DNA of 64,000 bases from RYN-230 sp963760405 (GCA_963760405.1 CAVXCV010000002.1:558001-622000), one strand, 5' to 3'; counted from the first letter of the stretch, positions 8,402 through 16,866 are shown. Made by a program: numbers and translations. The notes: generated from the sequence alone by a model not told the origin.

Positions 8402-9298
8402 TCAGTGTGCCATATCTTCGGCACTGATCGGAAAGCCAGCGTCGATCAGTACCTGCCGATCGCGGGCATCCAGCGGCCCGATGACCGGATCTGTCCCGGA
8501 TCGTCCGCCCTGGCCGACCGCTGCCACGCCCGTCTCCCCGCGGCCAGCCGCGGCATCCGGCGCAGGGTCCGCCGCGGCGAGCAGCCGGGCGGCCAGATCA
8601 GGCCGGAATTCCGCGGTCCGGCGCAGCGCCTCGTCCCGCCGCCACCGGGCGATGGCGCCGTGATCGCCGGAGAGCAGCACCGGCGGCACCTCACGGCCGC
8701 GCCACACCCGCGGCCTGGTGTAGACCGGCCCTTCCAGCAGGCCCGCCATGGGCCCCGCGCCTGCCCCGAACGAATCGTCGGCCGCGGACTCGGCGTTGCC
8801 GAGCACCCCTGGCAGCAGCCGGGCGACCGCGTCCACCATGACCAGGACAGCGGGCTCCCCGCCGGATAGCACGTAGTCACCCACGGACAGTTCGGCGACC
8901 TCGATCCGCTGGCGCGCGTCCTGCGCCACCCGCGCGTCGATCCCCTCGTACCGGCCACAAGCAAAAATCAAATGCCCGCAACGCGACAGTTCCCCCGCGA
9001 TCACCTGCGTGAACCGGATGCCGGACGGGGTAGGCAGGACGAGCCGGGTCTCGGCGCCCCCGGGACCGGGAGGGCCGAGGAGTGCGTCCAGGGCTTCGCC
9101 CCACGGCCCGGGTGCCATCACCATGCCCGGGCCGCCGCCGAACGGCGCGTCGTCCACCGTGCGGTGCACGTCATGGGTCCACTGCCGCAGGTCGTGCACG
9201 TGCAGGTCGATGTCCCCGCGGGCGGCTGCCTTGCCGAGCAGCGAGACGCTCAGCGGGCTGAAGTACTCAGGAAAGATCGTGATGATGTCGATGCGCAC
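8402..9298 (-). CDS. trmD: tRNA (guanine-N1-)-methyltransferase TrmD
   Basis: TrmD methylates G37 of tRNAs and prevents frameshifting. The SPOUT knot motifs are present: DIITIFPEYF, DDAPFGGGPGMVM, IFACGRYEGIDARV, and EVAELSVGDYVLSGGEPAVLVMVDAVARLLPGVLG. The start is the GTG at 9298 (298 aa) with GAGGTGA upstream. A longer frame to 9409 overlaps rimM and lacks conservation. The C-terminus carries about 40 extra residues rich in Gly, Ala and Asp compared with the common length of about 250. It is followed by rplS and preceded by rimM at 10 bp. Confidence 0.97.
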   Translation of the reverse strand: MRIDIITIFPEYFSPLSVSLLGKAAARGDIDLHVHDLRQWTHDVHRTVDDAPFGGGPGMVMAPGPWGEALDALLGPPGPGGAETRLVLPTPSGIRFTQVIAGELSRCGHLIFACGRYEGIDARVAQDARQRIEVAELSVGDYVLSGGEPAVLVMVDAVARLLPGVLGNAESAADDSFGAGAGPMAGLLEGPVYTRPRVWRGREVPPVLLSGDHGAIARWRRDEALRRTAEFRPDLAARLLAAADPAPDAAAGRGETGVAAVGQGGRSGTDPVIGPLDARDRQVLIDAGFPISAEDMAH

Positions 9299-9308
9299 GC
9301 GGCTCACC

Positions 9309-9995
9309 TCACCCACGGCTGGGCGCTGGCGGCTCGGCGCCGGATTCCTGGCCCAGTTCCAGCAGGCCCGGCGGCGGATCGATGACGAGGCGGCGGCCGG
9401 CCACGTCAACCTCGGGCACGATCGCCGTCACGAACGGGACCAGGATCTCCTCCCCCGCTGCTGCGGCCGGGCCGCGCCGGGCCCGGATCGCGGGCCTGGC
9501 CTGCCCGGCGCCGCGGCCGTCTCCCGGTCCGCCCGGTGGCGGGCCGCCCGGTCCCGGGCCGCCCAGGCCCAATCCTGGTCCGGCCGGCCGCGCGGCAGCG
9601 GGCTCGATCACCAGCAGGTCCTGCCCGAAGTGGCGCACATCGGTCACCACCCCGACCGGCTGGCCCGAGGTGGTGACCACGGCCAGGCCGATCAGCTGGA
9701 AATCGTGGAACTCGTCCGGGTCGCCCGTCGGCCCGGCCTCAGCCGGGTCCAGGGTCAGCCAGGTCCCCCGCAACTCCTCAGCCTGGTCCCGGTCATCCAC
9801 TCCGGCGAACGTGACGAGCAGCCGCCCCGAGTGCCAGCGGACGGACTCGACCGTCAGCGGGCCTGCGTCCGGCGGGTCGGTGGCCAGCATCGAGCCCACC
9901 GCGAACCTGCGGTCCGGCTCATCGGTGCGCACTTCCACCGTCACCTCGCCGCGGACTCCGTGCGGACGGGTGATCCGGCCCACGACCAACTGCAT
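9309..9995 (-). CDS. rimM: 16S rRNA processing protein RimM
   Basis: The N-terminal RimM domain starts VVGRITRPHGVRGEVTVEVRTDEPDRRF. A PRC-barrel region follows (DFQLIGLAVVTTSGQPVGVVTDVRHFGQDLLVIEP, then EILVPFVTAIVPEVDVAGRRLVIDPPPGLLEL). RimM helps assemble the 30S head around S19. Within the PRC barrel there is a low-complexity Gly/Pro insertion of about 45 residues (near 140-180) that typical RimM proteins lack. This is another example of repeat-like growth inside a housekeeping gene here. ATG at 9995; spacing to khpA is 6 bp. Confidence 0.95.
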   Translation of the reverse strand: MQLVVGRITRPHGVRGEVTVEVRTDEPDRRFAVGSMLATDPPDAGPLTVESVRWHSGRLLVTFAGVDDRDQAEELRGTWLTLDPAEAGPTGDPDEFHDFQLIGLAVVTTSGQPVGVVTDVRHFGQDLLVIEPAAARPAGPGLGLGGPGPGGPPPGGPGDGRGAGQARPAIRARRGPAAAAGEEILVPFVTAIVPEVDVAGRRLVIDPPPGLLELGQESGAEPPAPSRG

Positions 9996-10001
9996 GACGG
10001 G

Positions 10002-10259
10002 TTAGCGAACCTCGTCCACATCCAGCAGGTCCACCCGGACGTACTTGCCGCCCGCCAGTGACCCGATGACCGTCCGCAGCGCCTTGGCGGTCCGGCCGCC
10101 CCGGCCGATGACCTTGCCGAGGTCCTCGGGGTGCACTCGCACCTCGAGGACCCGGCCCCTGCGCAATCCGTGGCTCGCCACCGAGACATCGTCAGGGTGT
10201 TCCACGATGCCTTTCACCAGGTGCTCAAGGGCCTCTTCCAGCACGTCAGGCTCCGTCAC
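10002..10259 (-). CDS. khpA: KH-domain RNA-binding protein KhpA
   Basis: The 85-residue protein starts MTEPDVLEEALEHLVKGIVEHPDDV and has the KH loop LGKVIGRGGRTAKALRTVIGS, where the GxxG motif (GRGG) contacts RNA. KhpA proteins act with KhpB in RNA chaperone roles, linked to cell division and translation in Gram-positive bacteria. Its ATG overlaps the rpsP stop by 4 bp (ATGA), so the two are translationally coupled in an rpsP-khpA-rimM-trmD operon. Confidence 0.95.
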   Translation of the reverse strand: MTEPDVLEEALEHLVKGIVEHPDDVSVASHGLRRGRVLEVRVHPEDLGKVIGRGGRTAKALRTVIGSLAGGKYVRVDLLDVDEVR

Positions 10260-11167
10260 CCTCGGCCACGGCCGCCGCAGCCGGCTGCAGCCGCCGCGTC
10301 AGCGGCCGGCTCAGCCTCGGCGGTGTCAGCCTCGGCGGTGTCAGCCTTATCCGCATCGGCGTCAGCCTTCGGCGCATCAGCGTCAACCTTGGCCGCGTCA
10401 ACCTTGGCCGCGTCAGCCTTCGGCGCGTCAGCCTTCGGCGCGTCAGCGTCAACCTTGGCCGCGTCAGCCTTCGGCGCGTCAGCCTTCGGCGCGTCAGCAT
10501 TGGGTGCGTCGGCATTGGGTGCGTCAGCCTTGGCCGCGTCGGCCTTCGGCGCGTCGGCATTGGCCGCGTCAGCCTTCGGCGCGTCGGCCATCGGTGCGTC
10601 AGCCTTCGGCGCATCAGCCTTCGGCGCATCAGCGTCGGCCTTGGCCGCGTCAGCCTTCGGCGCGTCAGCCTTCGGCGCGTCGGCCTTGGCCGCGGCCGAC
10701 TGCTTGCCGCCCGCCTTGGCCGCTGGCTTGCCCGAACCGGCCTTGGCCGGACCACTGTCCGCCTCGGCCTGGCCGTCAGCCTTGGCCGGCTTCCTGCCCT
10801 TGGTGGCCTTACCGGCGTCGCTGCCGAGCGTCTCGGCGACCGCGGCGGCAAATGCGTCCTTCTTGTCCGCCTTGGGCGCGGCCGAGCGCAGCGTGCCCTC
10901 GGCGCCGGGAAGCCCCTTGAACTTCTGCCAGTCCCCGGTGATCTCGAGGATCTTACGGACCGGATCGGTCGGCTGCGCACCCACCGACAGCCAGTGCTGT
11001 GCCCGCTCAGAGTTCACCTCGATGAGCGAGGGCTCGTTCTTCGGGTGGTACTTGCCGATCTCTTCGATCGCCCGGCCGTCCCGCTTGGTGCGGGCGTCGG
11101 CGACGATGATCCGGTAAAAGGGCGCATGGATCTTGCCCATGCGCTTGAGCTTGATCTTGACAGCCAC
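10256..11167 (-). CDS. rpsP: 30S ribosomal protein S16 with a very long repetitive tail
   Basis: Residues 1-85 are a standard S16: VAVKIKLKRMGKIHAPFYRIIVADARTKRDGRAIEEIGKYHP, then VGAQPTDPVRKILEITGDW. The start is the GTG at 11167, with GGGAGA upstream. S16 usually has 80-150 residues; this one has 303. From about residue 86 it becomes Ala/Lys-rich. From residue 161 to about 273 it is built of KADAP-type pentapeptides (KADAP, KADAA, NADAP, KVDAD), ending in an acidic and then Gly/Arg stretch. The tail resembles the Ala/Lys/Pro tails of histone-H1-like proteins but is balanced by Asp. Its function is unknown. It may be disordered and exposed on the 30S body. Confidence 0.95.
   Translation of the reverse strand: MAVKIKLKRMGKIHAPFYRIIVADARTKRDGRAIEEIGKYHPKNEPSLIEVNSERAQHWLSVGAQPTDPVRKILEITGDWQKFKGLPGAEGTLRSAAPKADKKDAFAAAVAETLGSDAGKATKGRKPAKADGQAEADSGPAKAGSGKPAAKAGGKQSAAAKADAPKADAPKADAAKADADAPKADAPKADAPMADAPKADAANADAPKADAAKADAPNADAPNADAPKADAPKADAAKVDADAPKADAPKADAAKVDAAKVDADAPKADADADKADTAEADTAEAEPAADAAAAAGCGGRGRG
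10349..10687 (-). repeat. 15-bp degenerate tandem repeats encoding the S16 KADAP tail
   Basis: Repeats of GTCAGCCTTCGGCGC-type units (plus-strand view), mostly 15 bp with some 6-bp and 9-bp interruptions, fill this stretch. They encode KADAP/KADAA/NADAP pentapeptides. Copies differ at a few positions, so this array is older or more diverged than the one in rnhB. Confidence 0.85.
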
Positions 11168-11614
11168 GGGTGTGGTCTCTCCCAGAAACTTCGGATGCAG
11201 GCAGTGCGCGCGCCGGGTGGGGACCACCGCGCCAGCCCGCTCGGTCCCCCGGCCCCGCGAGCGTGAGAGGGCGCCGCCAGACCGGAGGGTGACCGTGTCA
11301 TTGTGCCAGAGACCCCGCCCCAGGGCGTAATCGCCGCAGCAACCCCTGTTCTCCCGTCGAACCGCACGGCGGCAACCGCGCTCCGGGCCGGCCACCCCGA
11401 AGTCCGATGCGGGCACCCCAGGCGCGCCGTCCGGGTTCCCGAACGTGTGCCCTAACCGTCGTTATCACAGCGGTTTCGGCACACGATCCGCCGATAGAAA
11501 CCTTCGGCGCGGGACGGCAGTGACTGGTGCTACCACCGTGACTGGCGGGACAGGCAGGCCGGCTATCCCGGGCCAAGGCGCGGCCGGTCGGCTGGTCAGC
11601 GTTGGCCGGGCTGG
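11168..11614. other. Intergenic region between ffh and rpsP
   Basis: This 447-bp stretch separates the ffh stop from the rpsP GTG. It probably carries the rpsP operon promoter. I see no convincing open frame, tRNA or SRP RNA. An 8-bp inverted repeat (CGTGTGCC at 11444-11451 and GGCACACG at 11478-11485, 26-bp loop) is present and could be part of a terminator or a structured leader; its significance is low. The last about 80 bp before 11615 contain repeated CGGG/GGCTGG words. Confidence 0.5.
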
Positions 11615-13372
11615 CTACTTGTCGTCTTTCTTGGCCTGACGGCGCCGGCCCAGGAGGCCGAAACCCGCTGGGAGGCTGCCCGGGGAGGAGGTGTTGTCCG
11701 GGGAGGGCACGTCGTCGAGAGAGGGCAGCTGGCCGGGAGAGGGCAACCGCAGCCCGCCCAGCCCCTTGCCAGACGTCAGCGCCTCCAGGCCGGCCGCGAG
11801 TTCCTCCTGGCTGCCGGGCAGGGCACCGGCCCCCAGGCCGGGCGCGCCGCCCTGGGCCGCCCCGTTACCGCCCTGAGCCGCACCGGCTGGCTTGGCGCCG
11901 CCCGTGTTGCCAGCGCCCGCCTTGCCAGCGCCCGTGTTGCCAGCGCCAGCCTTGCCAGCGGCCGGGTTGCCGCCCGGACGGCCACCCTTGGGCTTCTTCT
12001 TGCCCTTCTTGCTGTTCTTCTGCACCGCGCGCCGCATGCCGGGGATAGGCGGCATCCCGGGGATTCCCCCGCCGCCCATCATCTGCCGCATCATCTTCTG
12101 GCCTTCGAGGAACCTGACCACGAGGTTGTTGACCTCGCCCACGGTGACGCCGGCGCCACCGGCGATCCGGGCCCGGCGGGAACCGTTGAGGATCTTCGGA
12201 TTGCGCCGTTCGGCCGGGGTCATCGAGTTGACGATGGCCGCGGCCCGGTCCAGGTCCTTGTCACTGACCTGGCTCAGCAGCTCGCGGTTCTGCGCCGCGC
12301 CGGGCAGCATGCCCAGCAGGTTCCCGATCGGGCCGAGCTTGCGGACCATGGCCAGCTGCTCGACGAAGTCCTCGAGCGTGAAGCCGTCGCCGGAGGCCAG
12401 CTTGCCGGCCATCTTGGCCGTCTGGTCCTCGTCGAACGCGCGCTCGGCCTGCTCGATGAGCGTGAGCATGTCGCCCATGTCGAGGATCCGGGACGCCATC
12501 CGGTCGGGGTGGAAGACGTCGAAGTCCTCGAGCTTCTCCCCGGACGAGGCGAACATCACCGGCCTGCCGGTGAGCTGGGCGATGGACAGGGCTGCACCGC
12601 CCCGGGCGTCACCATCCAGCTTGGTGAGCACCACACCGTCGTAGCCGACGCCGTCCAGGAAGGCCTGCGCGGTCTGCACCGCGTCCTGGCCGATCATCGC
12701 GTCCACCACGAACAGGATCTCGTCCGGGTCGGTCACGTCCCGGATCGCGGCGGCCTGGCGCATCATCTCCTCGTCGATGCCCAGGCGGCCGGCGGTGTCC
12801 ACGATCACGACGTTGTAGAGCTTGTGCCGGGCCTCATCCAGGGACTCGCGGGCCACCTGCACCGGGTCACCCACGCCGTTGCCGGGCTGGGGGGCGAACA
12901 CCGGCACCCCGGCGCGCTCACCGAGCACCTGGAGCTGCTGGACCGCGTTCGGACGCTGCAGGTCGGCGGCGACCAGCACCGGGGTGTTCCCCTGGCTGCG
13001 CAGCCACAGCGCGAGCTTGGCGGCGAGCGTGGTCTTACCTGAGCCCTGGAGGCCAGCCAGCATGATCACCGTCGGCGGGGTCTTGGCGAACCGCAGGCGG
13101 CGCGCTTCACCGCCGAGGATGCCGATCAGTTCCTCGTGGACGATCTTGATGACCTGTTGCGCCGGGTTGAGCGCCGCCGAGACCTCTTCGGACGAGGCAC
13201 GCTCTTTCACGCGCGCGATGAAGTCCCTGACCACGGGCAGCGCCACGTCCGCTTCAAGCAAGGCGATGCGGATCTCGCGAGCGGTGGCGTCGATGTCGGC
13301 GGCCGACAGCCGCCCGCGCCCGCGCAGGTTGGAGAAGACCTGGGTCAGCCGGTCAGAGAGTGTCTCGAACAC
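11615..13372 (-). CDS. ffh: Signal recognition particle GTPase Ffh
   Basis: Ffh is the SRP54 GTPase that binds signal sequences and 4.5S RNA. The N domain begins VFETLSDRLTQVFSNLRGRGRLSAADID. The G domain has LAGLQGSGKTTLAAKLA (P-loop), DTAGRLGIDEEMM and TKLDGDARGGAA, and the M domain carries SMTPAERRNPKILNGSRRARIAGGAG and a Met-rich stretch (MMRQMMGGGGIPGMPPIPGM). At 585 residues it is longer than the usual about 450-520. The extra part is a C-terminal Gly/Ala/Asn tail with GKAGAGNTGAG-type repeats. Start is GTG at 13372. FtsY, its receptor, is encoded 3.5 kb upstream on the same strand. Confidence 0.97.
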   Translation of the reverse strand: MFETLSDRLTQVFSNLRGRGRLSAADIDATAREIRIALLEADVALPVVRDFIARVKERASSEEVSAALNPAQQVIKIVHEELIGILGGEARRLRFAKTPPTVIMLAGLQGSGKTTLAAKLALWLRSQGNTPVLVAADLQRPNAVQQLQVLGERAGVPVFAPQPGNGVGDPVQVARESLDEARHKLYNVVIVDTAGRLGIDEEMMRQAAAIRDVTDPDEILFVVDAMIGQDAVQTAQAFLDGVGYDGVVLTKLDGDARGGAALSIAQLTGRPVMFASSGEKLEDFDVFHPDRMASRILDMGDMLTLIEQAERAFDEDQTAKMAGKLASGDGFTLEDFVEQLAMVRKLGPIGNLLGMLPGAAQNRELLSQVSDKDLDRAAAIVNSMTPAERRNPKILNGSRRARIAGGAGVTVGEVNNLVVRFLEGQKMMRQMMGGGGIPGMPPIPGMRRAVQKNSKKGKKKPKGGRPGGNPAAGKAGAGNTGAGKAGAGNTGGAKPAGAAQGGNGAAQGGAPGLGAGALPGSQEELAAGLEALTSGKGLGGLRLPSPGQLPSLDDVPSPDNTSSPGSLPAGFGLLGRRRQAKKDDK

Positions 13373-13775
13373 GCATCCCAGGCTATCCGGTCAGGACCAC
13401 CGGGTCGGCGCCGTCCGGTGGAGATCACCGGCCCGGACGGGTCCGGCTAGGGCGGCGCCAACCCGGTTAGGGCCGGCGGGCAAGCCTGGCCAGGCTGAAG
13501 GCTGGCCACACTGGCCCGGGGCCGGGCTGAAGCCTGGCCAGGCTGAAGGCTGGCCACACTGGCCCGGGGCCGGGCTGGAGGCCGGCCGGGCTGGAGGCTG
13601 GCCACACTGGCCCGGGGCCGGGCTGGAGGCTGCAGGCTGGAGGCTGGCCACACTGGCCCGGGGCCGGGCTGGAGGCCGGCCGGGCTGGAGGCTGGCCACA
13701 CTGGCCCGGGGCCGGGCTGGACGGCCGGGCTGGCGCGGGGCACACTTGGTCCGGGCCGGGCTGGTCCGGGCCGGG
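13373..13775. other. Intergenic region between glnD and ffh, largely occupied by a minisatellite
   Basis: Once the glnD frame is restored its stop lies at 13776-13778, so this 403-bp stretch is noncoding. Most of it is the 48-bp repeat array described separately. The remaining part next to ffh is a short G+C-rich segment where the ffh promoter should lie; no clear -35/-10 pair stands out. Confidence 0.6.
13501..13738. repeat. Minisatellite: five copies of a roughly 48-bp unit
   Basis: The core GCTGGCCACACTGGCCCGG begins at 13501, 13549, 13597, 13643 and 13691, so the spacing is 48, 48, 46 and 48 bp. Each core contains the inverted repeat GGCCA-CAC-TGGCC followed by CCCGGGGCCGGG, so each unit can fold. 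Between cores the units vary (CTGAAGCCTGGCC or CTGGAGGCCGG types). Regular length and near identity without unique spacers rule out a CRISPR array. Confidence 0.88.
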
Positions 13776-16042
13776 CTAGCCAGTGAGGGCGGCGAGGACC
13801 TGCGCGGCGATCTTCCCCCGGATCCGGGATCCGCCCACCGGGCCGCCGGACGTATCCACCACGTAGAACACGTCGAACCGCTTCCGCGCCGAGTGTTTCC
13901 ACCCGTGCCGCGCGCACGTCGAGGCCACAGTCGCCCAGGGCCCGGCCGATCCGCCAGAGCAGCCCGGGCGCGTCGTGCGCGCGCACCTCCACCACGGTCG
14001 CGGTCCGCGACGCGTCGTCCAGCAGGGTGACCTTGGGCGGCGCGACCGGGGCCGGGCCGGGGGTGGCGCGGTAGGACCGCATCCGCCGCTCCAGCCGTTC
14101 CGCAACGTCGAGCCGTCCCTCCAGGGCGCGGCGCAAGTCGCTGGTGACCAGGTCGGCGTCGGGCATGTCACCGTATTCCGGCGCGACGGTGAAGCCCGCC
14201 ACCGCCATGGTCCTGTACGACACCGCGTTCGCCGAGCGGACCGCCAGGCGGTGGGAGGCGAGCACCCCGGCGGCCTGCCAGAGCAGGCCGGGCCGGTCCG
14301 GGGCGACGACGGTGACCTCGGAGCCCTTCAGCTGGGCGGCCGGCACCCCCTTATCGGCGAGTGCCACCTGCTCGGGACGCAACGGCAGCGGTTCCGGCGG
14401 AGGCTCCCCGGCCAGCCGGGATTCGACCCGCCGGACCAGGTCGCCGACCAGGCCCTCTTTCCAGTCGTTCCACGCCGCTGGCCCGGTGGCCTGGCCATCG
14501 GCGATCGCCAGGGCATGCAGCAACTCGAGCAACTGCCTGCTGCCCACCACCTTGGCCACCTGATCGACGGTGACGGGATCATCGAGATCACGCCGGGTCG
14601 CGGTCTGCGGGAGCAGCAGGTGATGCCGGACAGCGCCGGCCACCAGCTCACCATCGGACGGGCCAAGGCCCACCCGCCGGGCGACATCACGGGCCACTAC
14701 CTCGCCGGTCACCCGGTGATCGCCGGGCCAGCCCTTGCCGATGTCGTGCAGCAGGGCGGAGAGCAGCAGCAGGTCCGGCCGGGCGACATCACGGGTCAGC
14801 GCCGCGGCCCGGGCGGCGGTTTCCACCAGATGCCGGTCCACGGTGTAGGTGTGCAGCGGGTTGCGCTGCGGCCGGTTGCGCACCCGGTCCCAGTCCGGCA
14901 GCAGGATCGCGACCAGGCCTTCCTGGTCGAGAGCCTCCCAGACCGGGACGGCCGCGGGGCCCGCGCCAAGCAACGCGGCCAGCGCGTCACGGGCATCCGG
15001 CGGCCAGGGCACCGGCAGCGCCGGGCAGGTAGCCAGCCGGGCGAGCGTGCGCGGGGCCAGGGATAGCCGGGACTGAGCGGCAGCCGCGGCCGCCCGCAGC
15101 GGCAACGCCGGATCAGTGTCCGGGTCGGCGGCCCGCGCCAGCACCACCTCGCCGTCCTGCTCGACCAGCCCGTCCGCGATCGGGCGGCGCTGTGCCTTGC
15201 TCCGCCGCCGACCGCTGCCCCGGCTGCGCTGCGCCTGGCGGAAGGCCTGGTCCACGGAGTAGGCAACGGCGCGGCCGGACCCGGCCAGATGACGCATCAG
15301 CGCATCCGCGTCCAGCAGCCCGAGCACCCGGGCCACCTCATCCTGCTCCTGCAGGACGAGCCGGTCGGCCGGCCGCCCGGTGATGTCATGCAGCGCGTGC
15401 CGGGCGTCCATGATGGATTCGTAGGCAGCCCGGACCCGGGGCCCGGGCCCCGGGGCCACCCAGGCGGCGGCGATGGCCTGGATGGCGTGCACATCACGCA
15501 GGCCGCCGCGGGCTTCCTTGAGATCCGGTTCGAGCAGGAAGGCAAGCTCCCCGCTGCGCTGGGTCCGCTCCACGTGCAGTTCCTGCAGCTCAGCCAGGCG
15601 GGTGGCGGCGGACGCCCGCCAGTCCTCCAGAGCGCCGAGACGGAGGGCATTGGTCAGCTCAGGGTCGCCTGCCACGTGCCGGGCGTAGAGCAGGCCCAGG
15701 GCCACCTTCAGGTCGGCCCGGGCCACCCGGCGCGCCTCCCCCGTGGTGCGCACCGCGTGATCCAGGCGGGTACCCGAATCCCAGATGGGGTACCAGATCC
15801 GGTCGGCCATGGCGGCGATGCCCGGCCCGGCCGTCATGCAGCAGGAGCACGTCCAGGTCGCTGCCCGGCAGCAATTCACGCCGCCCGTAACCGCCCACGG
15901 CCACGAGCGCGACCCCCGCCTCCGCGCCCAGCAACGACGCCAGCCAGCGGTCAGTTTCCGCACTCCGCCGCGTCCGGTCCGCGGCGAAGGAGGTGAGTGG
16001 CGGCCCGTCGGAGTGCGGACGGGCCGAGGGTGCCGACGTCAC
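13776..16042 (-). pseudogene. glnD: PII uridylyltransferase/adenylyltransferase GlnD, broken by two frameshifts
   Basis: GlnD modifies the PII protein in response to glutamine. All domains are present but in three frames. The start frame (ATG 16042) gives the nucleotidyltransferase motif GGYGRRELLPGSDLDVLLLHDG. A +1 shift near 15820-15830 (CCCGGCCCGG) then moves to the frame with MADRIWYPIWDSGTRLDHAVRT, the GlnE/GlnD linker, the HD domain (LLSALLHDIGKGWPGDH) and two ACT domains (VTVVAPDRPGLLW, VVEVRAHDAPGLLW). A second shift near 13870-13880 restores AVDVFYVVDTSGG to the true stop at 13776. Removing one base at each point yields a normal full-length protein. Conservation is intact elsewhere, so sequencing error is at least as likely as real inactivation. 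It follows glnB in the same direction. Confidence 0.9.
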
Positions 16043-16104
16043 TTGTGCCAGCCCCCCTGACCCGTCCGTCGCACGCCGATAAGCCCCTTTCCAGCGTGCC
16101 CGGG

Positions 16105-16443
16105 CTAGAGCGCGCCCGAGCCGCGCTCTCCAGTGCGGACCCGGACCACCGTCTCGACCGGAAGAGCCCAGACCTTCCCGTCACCAATCCGGCCAGTCTG
16201 AGCCGCCTTGACGATCACGCCGATCAAGTCGTCGGTGTCCTCATCGTCGCAGAGAACTTCAAGCCGCACCTTGGGCACCAGGTTGACCTGGTATTCAGCA
16301 CCCCGGTACACCTCAGTGTGACCACGCTGCCGACCGTACCCGCTCGCCTCGCTGACGGTCATCCCATGGACGCCGAAGGCTTGCAGGGCAGCCTTCACCT
16401 CGTCCAGCTTGAAGGGCTTGATTATGGCTGTAATGAGCTTCAT
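16105..16443 (-). CDS. glnB: Nitrogen regulatory protein PII
   Basis: The 112-residue protein starts MKLITAIIKPFKLDEVKAAL. It has the PII T-loop GRQRGHTEVYRGAEYQVNLVPK with the modifiable tyrosine, and the C-terminal signature TGRIGDGKVWALPVETVVRVRTGERG. PII binds ATP/ADP and 2-oxoglutarate and reports carbon/nitrogen status. I used the ATG at 16443, preceded by GAGAAGGTGG, rather than the longer frame to 16464. In many actinobacteria the order is amtB-glnK-glnD; here glnD is present but no ammonium transporter gene lies upstream. Upstream DNA carries GlnR-like GAAAC/GTAAC elements. Confidence 0.96.
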   Translation of the reverse strand: MKLITAIIKPFKLDEVKAALQAFGVHGMTVSEASGYGRQRGHTEVYRGAEYQVNLVPKVRLEVLCDDEDTDDLIGVIVKAAQTGRIGDGKVWALPVETVVRVRTGERGSGAL

Positions 16444-16494
16444 GCAACCACCTTCTCGGGGCACCCTGTCATGTGCCGACCTTCCGCCTGAGGC

Positions 16495-16563
16495 GTTTCA
16501 CCCGCCATCACAGAGTGTTTCGGCGGAGTGAAAGACACACGCGAGATGTTACGGGTGTGTTTC
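16495..16563 (-). promoter_or_regulatory. Possible GlnR-type nitrogen control elements upstream of glnB
   Basis: On the minus strand two GAAAC boxes (16517-16521 and 16495-16499) are 17 bp apart. That equals the n6-5-n6 spacing between b sites in the actinobacterial GlnR box. Further upstream GAAAC-n6-GTAAC occurs at 16563-16548. The GTnAC half between the first pair is not matched, and the two pairs are not in a perfect 11-bp phase. The idea is therefore a reasonable inference and not a firm site. An overlapping imperfect palindrome TTTCAC/GTGAAA (16496-16533) is also visible. Confidence 0.4.
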
Positions 16564-16663
16564 GCGATCGTGGCCGCTGACCGCCGCGGTGGGGATGCCA
16601 CCACGCCATCCCGGACTCCAGCAGGTTAACCCGGCCCGACCCCATCGGCAGGCCCCGCAGCGG

Positions 16664-16731
16664 CATGACACGGATTCGGCCCGGGCTAACCGACATAAAC
16701 CGGACAAAATGCCGACCGAATCCGTGTCATG
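16664..16731. repeat. 16-bp perfect inverted repeat with 36-bp loop
   Basis: CATGACACGGATTCGG (16664-16679) is matched exactly by CCGAATCCGTGTCATG (16716-16731). The loop is locally A+T-richer (ATAAACCGGACAAAATG) than the surroundings. It sits between the ftsY stop and the glnB promoter. It could be a transcript stem-loop ending ftsY messages, a site for a dimeric regulator, or a relic of a small mobile element. No T-tract follows either arm. Confidence 0.7.
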
Positions 16732-16866
16732 TACGGAGCGGACGGGCGGGAACGACGGCCGGGCGGGGGCGGCGGCCTGGCCCGGCCGGTAGCGGGGTGC
16801 CGCGGCGTACGGTCGGGCCGGTGGCTCGGTGCCGGAGGTTGACCTGGAGCTGGTGGCTGGGTGGGG

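Larger units (their letters stand above)
16444..16866. other. Intergenic region between ftsY and glnB
   Basis: No gene can be supported in this 423-bp stretch. It holds the putative GlnR-like elements near glnB, a 16-bp perfect inverted repeat in the middle, and a Gly-coding-like G+C-rich stretch next to the ftsY stop. The glnB-glnD promoter must lie here if the operon is not read through from ftsY. Confidence 0.6.

Noticed and set aside
11444..11485. 8-bp inverted repeat in the ffh-rpsP gap as an SRP RNA
   Set aside because: Only 8 bp with a 26-nt loop and no GGAA-tetraloop helix 8 motif; not enough for 4.5S RNA.
13501..13738. CRISPR-like array
   Set aside because: Units follow each other without unique spacers and no cas gene is present.
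13447..13880. Pro/Ser/Ala-rich C-terminal extension of GlnD reading through the minisatellite
   Set aside because: It arises from the second frameshift. In the restored frame GlnD ends at 13776 with the expected ACT-domain terminus, and the extension only translates repeats.
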